Part shown: one piece after another, positions 44,426 to 56,869 of the stretch
Layout: every line of letters begins with the position of its first letter
Position numbering within the stretch: position 1 is the stretch's first letter
Assembly (NCBI GenBank): GCA_014529385.2
Contig: CM043945.1
Coordinates: forward strand, 141,836,241 to 141,900,240
Origin: Adiantum capillus-veneris
Taxonomy: Eukaryota > Streptophyta > Polypodiopsida > Polypodiales > Pteridaceae
DNA length: 64,000 bases
Reading direction: 5' to 3'
The notes under the pieces: generated by a model
Database searches by the model: none
What the model saw: only the letters and a program-made list of their open reading frames with translations
What the model was told of the DNA's origin: nothing
Program-made: the position numbers and the translations under genes

Positions 44426-45670
44426 ATGGTCAAAAATCGTAGCAATATGGAGACCTCCACCAATCAAGAAGGCGAGCAAGTCCCACCTACGGATATTCCC
44501 ATGAGCCCTCCCCCTGCCTGTCCCTCTTTGCCACTAAATCCCATGGATGCTATGATGCGCATGATGATGGAGATGATGATGCGGCAAGACGAAGCCCGAC
44601 GACAAGAGCGTTTGGAAGCGGAGGAGGCATGTCGATTAAAGCGTTTGATGTGTCGCAGTTAACATGTTGTATGCTAACCTCTGATGTTGTATGCTAACCA
44701 TGTGTCGCAGTTAGGTGGACAGTTGCGTAAATAGGATGAGGAAAGGTTAGAGGCTTTTATCTTTGGATTGGACTACTTGATCAATTTTGATGTGAAAGTC
44801 GAGGATCCAAAGACATTGCAAGACGCTATATGCTTGGCTCAAGTCCAAGAGATGAAGCACAACAAGGGTAAGCTCAAGACAACCTCAAGTAATGGGAACT
44901 CTTTCTCTCATGACTCATCTAAGGACAAGAATTCTAATGGGAATGGTAACTATAAAAAGAACTCTTCCAGTTCTTCTTCTCAATCCAATTCTCCATCTTT
45001 TTAATCTAAGGGCAATAAATTTACAGATAAGGGTAAAGAAAAATCTGATAAGTCTCAACTCACGCCTGATGAAAAGATTGTTCAAGAAGTTTTCGGTGGT
45101 CATTAAATAGAGAAGAACAAGCATTGAATGCAAAAGAACGTAAGTGCTTCCATTTTTCATTTGTAGGTCACATGAAAAAGAAATATCCTAAGAAAGAATC
45201 AAAAAAGGAAAACTTTACTGCGTCAACTTACCCCTCAAGTGAATGTGGTAGAGCAATTGGCTAAGCACGAGGGAACTTTCAAAGAGTATGAACTTAAAAA
45301 ATGTTATGGACACAAAGAGTTTTTGTTATTTGATTTTGAAAGTTCTCATGATGTCATAAATGAAACTCTTGTGAAACGTGCACATCTTCAAGCTTCTCTT
45401 ATCCCTAGCCTCCGGTGCAAGAATTTTCTGAAGGCATGGACGTTTTGATCTCTCAAGAAGTTAATGACATCAAGTTAATCATCCAACAAACTCAACTTAT
45501 TTGTCATTTTGGTAGTCTCTAAACTTGCAAGGTGTGATATCATTTTGGGCATTAAATGGCTTCGCATGTTTAAACCCATTATCGATTGGGAGAAGTTTAC
45601 GCTTTTCATCAATGATGATAATGTGTTACAGCCAGTCCTCATTCAAGGAGAGAGCTACATTCCCTCTCAT
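44426..45670 (+). pseudogene. Gypsy gag and protease remnant
   Basis: Gag begins near 44426: a Met-rich stretch and RQDEARRQERLEAEEACRL, then FGLDYLINFDVKVEDPKTLQ (gag C-terminal core) and a Ser/Asn-rich spacer. A degenerate knuckle (CFHFSFVGHMKKKY, near 45150) has lost its second and last Cys. Protease: LLFDFESSHDVINETLVKRA, in which the D-S/T-G triplet reads D-F-E, and CDIILGIKWLRMFKPIIDW. RT is absent; the coding similarity ends where a hairpin satellite begins at 45700. It is broken by several stops and a small local duplication near 44660-44710. Confidence 0.75.
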
Positions 45671-45701
45671 TTCTCCTATCCAGGCTATACGAAAGCAATA
45701 G

Positions 45702-46160
45702 CCATGAAACTTTGCAGGGCAAGGTAGGATACATTACCTACTCCTGCAAAGTTTCATGGACATCGCTACCATCTTGTCAGTCTAGGGTTGTGCAAAAGAA
45801 AATTTTCTTCGATAGGACTTGTTGAAGATGCTATGGCAGAAAATTAGCGTTTGTGCTCTCCTTTACAAGCAAGACGGTAATCGATGTCCATGAAAGTTTA
45901 CAAGGGTAGGTAATGCACCCTACTCCCCATCCCTACAAAGTATCATTGCCATTGCTTATCGTCTTGCTAGTCTAGGACAGTCTAAACACAAAAAAAAATC
46001 CATAGGACCCTCAGCAAGCCCTATGGTAAGAAATTTAAGATTGTGTACCTCCATATCAACGAGATGGTAACGGATGGCCATGAAACTTTTCAAGGGTGGG
46101 TAATGCATCCTACTCCCTATCTCTGCAAAGTTTCATGGGTATTGCTTATTATAACGTCGG
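45702..46160. repeat. Tandem satellite, three ~187-bp units with hairpins
   Basis: Units start near 45702, 45889 and 46078. Each holds CATGAAA-TTT..CAAGGG followed 25 bases later by its near-complement. In the first, CCATGAAACTTTGCAGG (45702-45718) and CCTGCAAAGTTTCATGG (45743-45759) are perfect 17-base arms. The other two are imperfect. Each unit also shares GCTTATC/GTCTTG-type and CCCTATGGTAAGA-type segments. Confidence 0.85.
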
Positions 46161-46400
46161 TTTGGAACTGTGCAAACGCCAATTTTTTGTATAGGCTCCT
46201 GAACAAACCCTATGGTAAGACATTGACAATTGTGTAGTCCCATATCGGAAAAGATGGCCCTTCTTGTGCATAAATGGTGGGAACAACCCATGACTGCTCT
46301 TCTCCTCCCAACCACTCTCTATTTAGCCCTTGGCCTAGAGAACCCTAAAGTACATGCTTAACCTAGAGCCTTGCCCCACTATCCTACTATTTCCCTTATA

Positions 46401-46404
46401 GAGT

Positions 46405-46452
<48 letters not shown>
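46401..46452. repeat. (GT)n(GA)n compound microsatellite
   Basis: GT units followed directly by GA units. Further CT/GA tracts lie at 46889-46908, 47160-47188 and 47642-47684. Confidence 0.9.
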
Positions 46453-46453
<1 letters not shown>

Positions 46454-47154
46454 GGGCCCACCTACGATTGCATGTGTATACATGCATCATTGTCAGAGCT
46501 CAATCTCACTTTAGACCTTGTTGCGTTATTGATGTGAGCCATAATCTTCTAGAAAAGGTCCATCTTCATGTCCTGTGTGCGCACATATCCATGCTTGGAC
46601 ACATGCATTTACATCTGTTTACAATGTGTGCAAGTGTGTGCACATGCTTTTTCTTGTACTTTCAATTTTTCATGTGAACGATATAGCTTTTGGCCGAATT
46701 TTGGCTTTATATATAGTCACTTAAACAAGTGATGAAATCACGAGGCCGCCTCCAAGCAAACATACCTCAAGAAAAAATGTGGCTATTTGTATAAACACTT
46801 GCAAGCACATCCCCATGTAAATACTTCATGTTAACCTTCCTAAAGAGGGATAATAAGTACGCTACTAGATGTCAACATCAAATTTCTTCTCTCTCTCTCT
46901 CTCTCTCTCCACTTCTCAACTATAGTTTTTCTACTACCATGCCTGCATTTCTTGCTTTATAGCTATTATGTTAAGCACCATGGCTATGAGCAAATGCATG
47001 TGGGAGCCACAATGCCAATGGGGATGATGGAGAGAGTAGTATCGCCAATGACAAAGTGGGTGGTAACAATGATTGATAGCTTCACCTGATCATAATTTTC
47101 AATGAGACATATAATAGTATTTTCCAAAACTATGTTTACATGAAAGGTAACCAC

Positions 47155-47190
<36 letters not shown>

Positions 47191-47639
47191 TATGCAAGAG
47201 GAAGGGCATAAAGCTATTGGTATATGCCATAGCTTTTTGTGGATCACACAAGTTTGGTAGTAAAGTTGCATAATTACTACAACCTCCAACAAGATCACTT
47301 AATGGATTGGTAAACACAGGTATGCATAATCAACATTACCAAAGGAACCTTGCCACCAACAAGCTCAAATGGCGTGTAAGGGCTTTGAGTTGCTCGTTGT
47401 GGAAACGCCATCGATAGCCTCCCTACATCCTTCGACTCTATCAATTCCAGTTGCTACTATCATGATAGATGCTAGAAAAAGAGTCACCTTGACTCTGTCA
47501 ATATTCATATGGAGACCGACGGTAGCATCAACTGTTGAAGAATATCTATGCAAAACAATCACAATGTTTGCTAGAGTTCCTGCCTACATCGAACTCCTAC
47601 ACTTCCTTGATGTAGCATATTGCAACATTGAGCTCACAT

Positions 47640-47687
<48 letters not shown>

Positions 47688-47950
47688 CATGAATTTTCAT
47701 GGTTCTTTCCTCTACACTCGGAAATCAAGCCATCCACATACTTGACACAACTATCCATATGACACCCTATGTAGAACACACAAAGACACAACCCCCACCC
47801 GGAGCTATGCCTCATAGAAGCTTAAAAGCTCTCTTTGCTTGAAACAAAAGAGAGATACAGCTTTCACAAGCAACAATGAGCTCACCACAATGTCACTGCA
47901 TATGCAGGTTAAATAGCAAGCATATGCAAGAGCTGATGCACATGCCCAAA
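46453..47950. other. No gene recognised; microsatellites
   Basis: Only the GA/CT tracts named above stand out. A + frame at 47369-47692 has a plausible composition (IASLHPSTLSIPVATIMIDA) but no domain and ends in a GA repeat. Confidence 0.4.
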
Positions 47951-48068
47951 GTGTACACGGGGTGTCAAGTAGTAAGTGCATCAACCGCATGCACATCCAA
48001 ATACTCGAAGTGTACACGGGGTGTCAAGTAGTAAGTGCATCAACCGCATGCACATCCAAATACTCTAA
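47951..48068. repeat. 59-bp tandem duplication
   Basis: GTGTACACGGGGTGTCAAGT occurs at 47951 and 48010. The two 59-bp units are nearly identical, so the duplication is recent. Confidence 0.92.
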
Positions 48069-48516
48069 TGTGAAATTTATGTAAATACCCATTTTTTAAT
48101 ATTGTGGTAATATGTGTGCCTCCAATTTTTACAGAGTGCTTGAAAAGAGTAAAAATAGTGTCCTTAAATACAAGCCCAACCAAATATCCATCACAATCTA
48201 CAAGAAGTAAGAATCTAAATAGCATTCTTTTGTAAAAGAATTGCCATTCTCACCCATAGGGATGCCTAGAGCATCATCACTATGTCAAAATCTTGAGCTC
48301 CATCAACAATATATCAACAGCATCGCAAATAGGATAGGCCTACAAAAGACACAAAAACAATTGACAGCTTGATTGTGAGCATAAAGACAAATGAGTAATG
48401 GAGTATCATATAAACGTCTAACAAGTAAATTTAGTGTTACTTGCAGCACTTAAAACCTGATATCATTCTTTATGAAATCCAATAAGGAAATAAATCTCAA
48501 TTGCAAATAAATATCA

Positions 48517-48905
48517 TATATACCTAGATGGATCCAAGATAAGCCCAGATACACCATTAAAGGAAAGTGCAAGGTATAGACCCAAGGTAGGCACCCCCAA
48601 AGACAATATAACCATCATTTCCATCATGTATAGTACTGACTAAATACCACGACATCCCCACTAACGTCATCAATACACAATCGTAGGTGTAGAACTATGT
48701 ACTAACATCATATGCTTCCAAACACACACACACATGAGCACACATCAACACAAAGCTCAACTTATTGAGTTTTTGTCAAGACTCCAGAGATCAAGGACAG
48801 ACTCATCTACAACGAAGCCTAGCACTAAAAGAAGCATTAAATCGAAAAAATTGGTACAAATTCGAGGTAGTTGATAGGGCATACGCACCACAAAAGATAG
48901 AAAGA
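48517..48905. repeat. Dispersed ~400-bp repeat, copy 1
   Basis: It shares blocks with 58344-58748: ATATACCTAGATG, GTGCAAGGTATAGACCC, ACTAAATACCACGACATCCC, CACATGAGCACACATCAACA and TTGATAGGGCATACGCACCA. There are no terminal inverted repeats or coding capacity. Probably a non-autonomous element or LTR part. Confidence 0.75.
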
Positions 48906-49303
48906 ATGAGCCCTTATAGCATTTTGTGTCTCTCAAAAGTGTTTGCTTAAGTGGCTCCATCTAATTTGTTTCATGTTTAAAGTTTAAAGTAAAGCCACAC
49001 TAGCTCTTGCCTTACATTGACACAATTTGCAATGAGCATGATCATTTAGTATCTCTACATGTATATCAATATCCATGATGAAGATTTTCACAGAACCTCT
49101 GAAATGGCATTTCAAACCATGGATCGAAGCCTCTTGGAACCTTTGAAATCCATTCCGAAACATCCAATTTCCAAATTTCATGCGTCATCAAATTAACCAT
49201 TTTATTGCCATGTAATTTGATGAAAATAAATAAAGAATTGTGGAGCATGCAATAACTATTACAGTTTTGGAGGTCATTTCCTAGGCTTCCCTATCAAGAT
49301 TTT

Positions 49304-49687
49304 GTGAGCAAGGGCTTCTTTGTGGCTGCATCTGGCCTTGTGAGGCTTCTGAAGATACAGTTTTTGACCAGCCGGACATTTATTTTTTGTCCATTTTCCA
49401 AGTTTTTCGAGTTTTCCTATTTTATGGTTCGTCAAGTTTTGGATGTGAGTGAGGCATTTCAATTAGACCCTTATGTAGGGAAAGGGGATGCCCCTCATTT
49501 TGGTAGTATTCTAGAGCCTTGTACTATCTTGTTTACTAAGTTTGTGGCCGAAAGGCTTGTGCCACTCCCTCTCTTCATTTTGTGTATGAAAAAGATCTCT
49601 TGGGATGCTCAAAGCCCATCACCCAAAGGATGTACAAGACGGGCGTACAATGTGGAGGCTATGTATACATCAATGTGGCTTCTATGA
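49304..49687 (+). other. Open frame, 127 codons, unrecognised
   Basis: A continuous frame with non-repetitive composition (VAASGLVRLLKIQFLTSRTF ... FVAERLVPLPLFILCMKKIS). No domain, signal or neighbour suggests a role. It could be a chance frame or part of an unknown transposon. Confidence 0.25.
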
Positions 49688-50179
49688 AGAACGTAAAATG
49701 AACCGCTGTGGTTGTGCATAGTGTCGTGTGATACGACCATTGCTTAGACCGAAAAAGACTGAAGATCTCACCCATGTCCCAAGAAAGGAATATCGACACT
49801 GCTCCACTACCTTGGAGGAACCCATTGACGTCTCCCACTAGCTACGAAGAGTATGTAGTAGCTAGGTCCAAATAGTCAAGTGGTGGATGGAGGGGAAAAC
49901 TGTGGGCCCACCATGTGAGCACAGTGAGCATTCCACATGGACCAGAGACTCGAGAGTGATGCTACAAATCGTAGTAAAATCGCCGTGCCTCTGGGAAAGG
50001 TCCATAGGATGACCTATATCTGGGATCATCTATAGAGTGCCACTTCTCTCTCTAGAATTTTTCTCTGCACTTCTCTTCTCTCTCCTCTACTTCTACACCT
50101 ACTCGTGAATGATTTTGACACGGTATGAAAGGCTAGAGCCTAGGCCTGATAACACCTAGCGGATCCGAAGCACAAGGAG

Positions 50180-51345
50180 GGGGGGTTGTAGACTGCATTT
50201 TTCAATCAGCAAGAGGGCAAGTTGCAGGTGCACTGGCTATCTTCTGACATGTGTAGACCTTACCCAATGGTCCATGTTTTGTGGCAATGGACCTACATCC
50301 TCAAGAATGTGCACACCGTCATAAAGTAGCTGACTTTCAGCATTTCCTTGCTATTGTAATCTATTTTCAGCATGTTCTTCGTCGTGTCCTACCCCATCCT
50401 GTGCATCTATTGGCTATCATGATCTTCTGGCAGTAGCACAACGGGTTGCTGCTCATTTTCAACATCAATAGGAACAAAATCTTCAGCTAATGGTTGATTA
50501 ATGGCTAGTTGTTCATGCTAAAATTTGACCTTCTTTTTGTCAAGATCACCTTGTGTAGCATTGTTCAGCAACTTTGCCTCATTTAACACTACATTTCTGC
50601 TGCGTACTATCTTCGTGTTTCTGAGGTAACCAAAATGTATAACCCATCTCTCCCTCATCTCCATATCTCATGCAGATGCCCTTGATGGATTTCATGGCAA
50701 GTTTGGTCCACAGTTCTACAGGTACATGCACAAAGGCATCACAGCCAAAGACACGCAAATGGTCATATGAAGCAGGTTTGCCATACCAAACCTCTTCAAC
50801 GATGCCATTCTTCAAAGCACGATTCGGAGAGCGATTGTACACATGAACTGTAGTTTAAAAGCCTCCCCCTAAAACTCCTATGGGAGATTAACTGTGGACA
50901 GCATGCATCCTCTCACAAAGTGTGTGATTATATTGTTCAGCCACACCATTTGATGCATTGTTATAAGGAGCCGTCAACTCTCCCTTAATGCGATGCATCT
51001 CAGAAAACTTGTTGAACTCATTAGAGACATACTCTCCCATTATCCGTTCTAATTGCTTTCAATATAAGTACTTTCTGTGTGGTAACAAAAGCATAAAACC
51101 GTTTGAAAGCATCCAACACTTCATTTTTGCTCTTTAACACATACACCCATGACTTTTTACTAAAATCATCAATGAAAGTAGCAAAGTACCGTGCACCCCT
51201 ATATGAACTAACAGACATAGTTCATTTGGCAGAGTGTACCAAATCAAGAGCATTAGACTTCTTAGCGACGCCAGAGTAAGAAGAAGACTTCGCATGTTTT
51301 CCATACATACAATCATTACAAAAGTTGAGACAAGGGCCTTTTACA
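50180..51345 (-). pseudogene. Ty1/copia integrase remnant
   Basis: On the minus strand: CNDCMYGKHAKSSSYSGVA (end of the gag-pre-integrase zinc region, near 51310), SYRGARYFATFIDDFSKKSW and VYVLKSKNEVLDAFKRFYAF (integrase core), RTDNG, APYNNASNGVAEQYNHTLCE, then SPNRALKNGIVEEVWYGKP, YDHLRVFGCDAFVHVPVE and a basic linker to about 50180. The order is that of copia pol (integrase before RT). RT and RNase H are missing on the left. Stops and frameshifts throughout. It belongs with the primer site and LTR to its right. Confidence 0.85.
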
Positions 51346-51991
51346 TCAAATCTCCCTAAAAAAGCGAGAATCTGAAGGCTTTTCTAGCTCGTACAACCAA
51401 GTCTTTTCTGGCAAAGCTGCATTTGAGAATGGACTTCCGCTACAACCAAAAACTTGCCAAGTAATGCTTTGCAATACAGATAATATAAATTTCTCTTCTT
51501 GCCTTTCACAATCAGTACAGAACCCTCGTGTACTTTTCAAGACCCACCAACGCATCAATTTTGCCAAAATTCAAAAATTTGAACAAAATTCCCAAAATTT
51601 CTTGCGCTAATTTTGTCGAAATCCACAATTTTAACAAAAGCCCCAAATTTTCTCTGACGAATCTGTCCCAATTGCATTAGTACATGATCCCATAAGGAAA
51701 ATATGAGCAAATTTTGCAGAAGCCCCAATTTTTCAAGCTCAGTCGTGCACAAATGTCAATGAAATTGACTTAGCCGAGTGAAATTTCACTTGTACATGAA
51801 AAGCCCCAAATTTTTTGAAGCTTTTATGCACGAACCCTGCAATTTTTGACGCAGATTCTGCTGTTATGGAAGAACAACAGTGAGGCTGAATTTCAAGATT
51901 GAGTAGGGTTCTGACTTGTCCTACGTGAGAAGAGTTGAGCTACTGTGACCGGAGAAACCAGCTGATGTGTGAATGGAAGTGTGCGAGACTA
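51346..51991 (-). other. Copia gag region, unreadable
   Basis: Between integrase and the primer site, this should hold gag, but only broken frames remain (for example 51567-51346). The repeated AAATTTTTGAA-type runs near 51560-51830 are A/T-rich and uninformative. Confidence 0.4.
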
Positions 51992-52004
51992 GGCTCTAAT
52001 ACCA
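51992..52004 (-). promoter_or_regulatory. Copia tRNA-Met primer-binding site
   Basis: The minus strand reads TGGTATTAGAGCC, one mismatch from the initiator tRNA-Met site, three bases inside the LTR end. Confidence 0.8.
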
Positions 52005-52007
52005 GTT

Positions 52008-52355
52008 TGATGGGTGCGCAAGACGTAGGAAGGAGAGAGAGAGAGAGAGAGGGGGGGGGGGGGGGGGGGGGGAATGAATGTATTTTATATTCTAAAGGTA
52101 CAATGTACAATAAGCGTTTGTTCTCACGCAATGAGAGTTGAGTGAGTTTATAAAGAGGCGAGGGCCTTTATACCCAACAAATAACACACAATATGGGGCA
52201 ACGAACTAAATCTGGTCCAATCAGCCGCTGTTGCATAGCCAAGACCTAATGCAGTCTAAATACCATGCAAATGGGAGGCCATTCCAAGTGCACACTAGCC
52301 AATACGAGTATTACCTAACTCTAAATGAAGCAACAGAGTGGCATAACTCTTAACA
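52008..52355 (-). mobile_element. Copia LTR (348 bp) with G22 and (GA)n
   Basis: On the minus strand it starts TGTTAAGAGTTATGCCAC and ends GCGCACCCATCA (TG...CA). It contains (GA)n and G22 on + (52034-52072). A primer site follows it and a purine run (GCTGAGAGGAGG) precedes it, so it is bordered like a 5' and a 3' LTR at once. Confidence 0.75.
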
Positions 52356-52529
52356 CCTCCTCTCAGCACCTGATGTGAAAAAAACTGCAAGAAGCCGAAG
52401 ATGTGACACTTTGAGTAAAGATATCTTCGGCTTCGAATGAAGATGTCTACTACAAAGCAACAATCGAGGGAGTTCCAACCAATATGAAATTTACGAGTAG
52501 ATGTTGTCACGAGCAGAGTAAGTGGGTGC

Positions 52530-52790
52530 CCAATAAATGGGGCAAAGCACCAAATCTAGTCCGTCCTATCGTTGTGGCTAGCCCAAGGCCCAATACAGCC
52601 TAAATATGCAAATGGGTGGTCAACCAAGATGCACACTAGCCACATTGCTCTAACCCTAGAAGAGTGGTGTAACACCTCCTATCACCTAATGCTGAACAAA
52701 CCGCCAAAAGTTGAAGATGTGGGGTCTATTGCAAAGCAACAATATTGGGAACTCCAGATGCCATCACGAGTAGTACTCCCCTGCTACTAC
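52530..52790 (-). mobile_element. Second, diverged copia LTR end and 3' region
   Basis: It repeats 52195-52480 in the same order (GGGGCAAAGCACCAAATCTA, GCACACTAGCCA, GTGGTGTAACACCTCCTATC, GAAGATGTG, CAAAGCAACAAT) at moderate identity. It supports a tandem or nested arrangement of related elements. Confidence 0.65.
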
Positions 52791-53593
52791 CAAGTGTATG
52801 TACCACACCTAAAAACAATTTGCAGAAAAAAAAGCTCTCATAGTAGACTCAACAATCCTGGGAGTATCAAAAGGCTTGCATCCAAAAGAAGATATGTCCT
52901 AGGAGTATCGAAAGGCTTGCATCCCAAAGAAGATCTATGGTCGATTATATGAAGAAAAGAGAAAGCAGCCGCAGCTTACAATCAATCATGGCGAAGCAAT
53001 CGATCCACAAAAACTCCGGCTGAGAAGTCTGCACCGTGCAAAACTCAATCATTTGTTGTAATAGTCACAGCTAGACTTCACGAACCACAACCAAATGTTG
53101 TCTTGTCATTAGGTAGAGTGTCTTCCAAGCGAAACTAAGAAGTCTATGCTATGGTTGTTTTCTAAGAAGAGGGATGGTCAGACCGAGATGTATATATCAT
53201 ACCCATCCTCCAAGAAGAGGGATAAGCCCAGACAGAGTCGACGCTCACAAATGCCAATTATAGTTACACATTAGAGTTTTCGATAGAGCAGATGCAGGCA
53301 TGCCTTGCCTTGCCATTGATATCGTGATCTCGAGAGAGAAACCCTTTTCTTGTTTCACCACCCCCTAGGGTTCAATAATTGAGAAGCTCAAAGGGCTTAG
53401 GGCTTTGTGTTAATAAAAAAATTGGCCAACCTCTACTATTGCTATCCCAAAATTGGCCAAGTCGTCGAAGTCCTTTGTTATTGATCTTTCTAGCCACTTT
53501 CCTCAAGAAGGGGTTCAACAAGACACTTCCCGCCTTTGACAGCCAAGGGGACTAGTGAGTAATTGAGTTGTGAAAGTATCTAGTATTCTCTGC

Positions 53594-56438
53594 TCATTCT
53601 AAGGCCTCCCTTACACTGTTGCACTTTTGAACTAGCTCGCATGTTGTGTCCCCAAGTTTCAGGTTAGACCATTGAGGGGCCAACAACTTGTCATGCATCT
53701 CCAGCCCTTTCCACTTGCCACCTTGCAAGCACAGTTTGGTATTGTCCATCATGACCTTTGTCATAACAGCCCATGCTTGATCCTGCTTTGTGATTGCAAC
53801 CACAAATTTGGCACATTTGACCTCTGGATGAGTACTACGGTTGAGGAACTCGATACCGCCTCTATTGACTCCCAACTCGCCCATTGCCATGGCATTGAGG
53901 TTTTAGTGTTGTTTTTCTATAAGAATCCTTTCACCTATTTCAAGAGCTCCTACCAATTGCATTTGGCTAGCTTAAGCAACAGACCGTTGAAGGCTATGTA
54001 TAGAAGCATAAACAAATTGATCACTTTCACTCTACTCGAGAAGGGGAGAAGCACAAACTCCCACATTCGCATCTTGCTCCTAACCTTATCCAACACCCAT
54101 AGGAATCCTTGTTTGTGGGTTATATCCACCCCCGGAGGGGCTCCCAGGGGCCAAGGGTCTCAATACCTTCCCTTTAAACACAATCTCCTCGATCTACATT
54201 GACGGATCGAACGAGTCATTTTTTGAGATGGAGATCGATCTTGATTTTTCAATACTACACTTCGACCCTGATGCAATGGCATACATTTACACAATCTCCA
54301 AAGCCTTTCTAATCACCTGAGGACAAGCTTTGAGGAAGAGCAGGGAGTCATCCGCACACAGCTTCGCCAGAAGTTGGTCATTGTTGGGCAGAGAGAGCCC
54401 TTGAATCTCCCCTTTTACAGTGCTATCTTCGAGCAATATCACCAAAGGATGAGATCTAATGGCAAACATTAGAGGGGCTAGTGGACCACTTTGCTTGATC
54501 GATCTTTTTACCTCAAATGCACCCACAATTCTCTCATTAAACAGGAGCTCAGATTGACTACCAGCACCAAGAGTATTGACCAATCGACACATCCTTGGCC
54601 CAAAGCCTAGAGCTTCCATGAACTCTTCGTTGAAACGACCATGTGATTCTGTCATAAGCTTTATCTAAATCCAGTTGTAGCAATATACATTCTTGCTTAG
54701 TGAATGATGCATACTCTATGCTGACCATTGCTACCAAAATGTTATCGTAGATTGACCTTCCCTTGATAAACCCATGTTGGAGGGGGCAGGAGGGGAGAGA
54801 TCCTAAGGGCAATTGTTTTGGTAATAATTTTGTATGGAACTAACATCATAATGGGATTCCAGTGCTTCAATTGGGAGCAACATATTAGTTTGGGGATAAG
54901 TTTGATGAGGCCTCTTTTGATGCTCAAGTGCAAGGCTCCATTGATTAGGGCTTGGTTAGCCATTCACGTAAACGGGGACTTGAGCTCATCCCAGATTTCT
55001 TTAAAGAACTCAGTAGTCAGGTTCGTCCCATCCATGAGACTTCTCTTTGCCCCAAGCTTGCAACGCAAGAGAGCATTCCTCCTCGAAGAATGCCTTCTCC
55101 AAGAGGCTGGCATCTGAATGGAACACTTTTTTTTTTTACACTTCCTAGCAGAGTGGCTCTGGCCTCATCCACTTCCAGTAAGTGGGCCTCTTGTTGGCCA
55201 ATGATCTATCGCAGGTGATCAAACATCAGTTGAGCCATTTTATCTAGGTCCTTAACAACTTTCCCTTCCGCATCGATGACCAAGTGGACAATCCCAGATT
55301 TCTCGACTTTGAGGGTCCTGTAGAATTGGGATTGATTAGCCTCCTTCGACTAGAGGAATGTTTCTTTGGATAATAGTCTCGTCTTTCTCACCTCCTCAAG
55401 TTGTTGTTCGGCCAAGTCACTCTTAGCTTCTAACCACCTTTTATGCTCAGCTTCAAAAGCGGATCCTTCGTGTTTTTTGGTGGTTAATAGTTCAACTTCA
55501 CCTACGAGCTGCTTCAAGCTCTCTTCGCGGTGTTTCTTACTCCTAGGGCCTATAGTCTTGATAGCTTTTTTACTATTCTTGGCGAAAATATCTCAGGTCC
55601 TCAAGCTTGCCGATTCCACGTCCTTCTAAAGCTTGTTCATCGCTTTTAAGGCTAGGCTTTTGAAGAGAGGGTCTTTGAACATGTGCGTCCTTGTTGATAA
55701 ATAGCAGCTTCTTAGAGCCTTGGGGAAATGTCCTTCGTTTTTCTGTAATTTCATGCTTAACGGTAGGTGAGCCGACAAGCATTGTGAGGTCACCACCTTC
55801 ATTTCTATCATTGATGGAAGCCAATCGGCTTGGTGAGAGCAGTAACATCGATCTGGCCGCGAAGTTGTACCGACATACTGTAGACTAGTGTACGTGAACC
55901 CTAGCATGCTATTCCAAGGCCACACCTCCCACATGTCCATTAATGCCAACTTCTCACATAGGCTTAGCCATTTGGACCTTTCTGAAACAGCTAACATGTT
56001 CGAAGAACCTGTTCTGAACCGTTTTTTCTCCACCATATTGAAGTCTCCCACGAGTAGCCATTTCCCTTCCACCTGGGTGCCTTTCGGGTGCTCACATAGC
56101 TTTGCTCTTTCCTTTGTCGAGCAGGGTCCATAGATCTTGATGATGGTGATGTGTTGGTCCGCCCACTTTATCCTAACTCCTAGAGCTCTCCCGAAAGGAT
56201 GATTGCACCACCTTGGGCTCTAGGTCTCTGTCCACGACAGAGAGGACAACACTGTACCTGCCAACACCTTCTCCATAGAAGACAAGCTTCTTTCCCGTTG
56301 CTTGCTTTCTTTTGCTTGCTCCATCGAGGTCATGCTCATGGATAGCCCAAAGTTGATTTCTTTCCTTTTCTAACTTCCTTCCAAAAGAGGGGTGTTAAGC
56401 CCCTTCACATTCCACGATTGAAGGATGAAATCTTCCAT
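53594..56438 (-). pseudogene. LINE C ORF2: endonuclease and reverse transcriptase
   Basis: It starts at ATG 56438 (MEDFILQSWNVKGLN, endonuclease strand 1). Next come WLLVGDFNMVE and RPDRCYCS (56072-55626); RT motifs RGLIKLIPKL, LKHWNPIMMLVPYKIITK and HGFIKGRSIYDNI, then LLQLDLDKAYDRITW, IKQSGPLAPLMFAI and CADDSLLFLKA at the catalytic site (54290-54350; Cys replaces the Tyr of YADD, both Asp kept). The C-terminus to 53594 has no clear motif. There are many frameshifts, so it is non-functional. Confidence 0.85.
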
Positions 56439-56869
56439 TACTGAGATAAAGGTACATACTCCTCCACTGCTTGGAACTCTTATTCTTCCGTGCCTTCTTT
56501 TCTGTTGTCCATCGGTCCTTTCCCATTGTCCTCCGTTGCCATGAGGTTTTCTGGGTTGGCATCCCGGAGAACCTCAAAGATATTATCATACAGGAAGGGA
56601 ATTTTGGGAATATCGGGCAGGACTTCTTTCATGCGCCCAGCATCCCACGCTTGGGATTTGAACCGCTTGTATGAGATGTTGGAGATTTGTTGCCATCCAT
56701 CATCTTTCTTTCTAAATGCAAGTGATAGAACAATCTTCTGCACCACTGGGGATGTCGTTTTAAGCTAGGCGGCGGATGTGAATCGGTATTTCTGGGTGGC
56801 CTTGCCATTGCTTCAACGGGCGTTCACGGGCTTATCAGAATTCTCTAGGTTTTCTCTGCTTACATTGTG

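Noticed and set aside
53672-54202. A 176-codon + strand ORF
   Set aside because: It is antisense to LINE C ORF2 and has no domain of its own.
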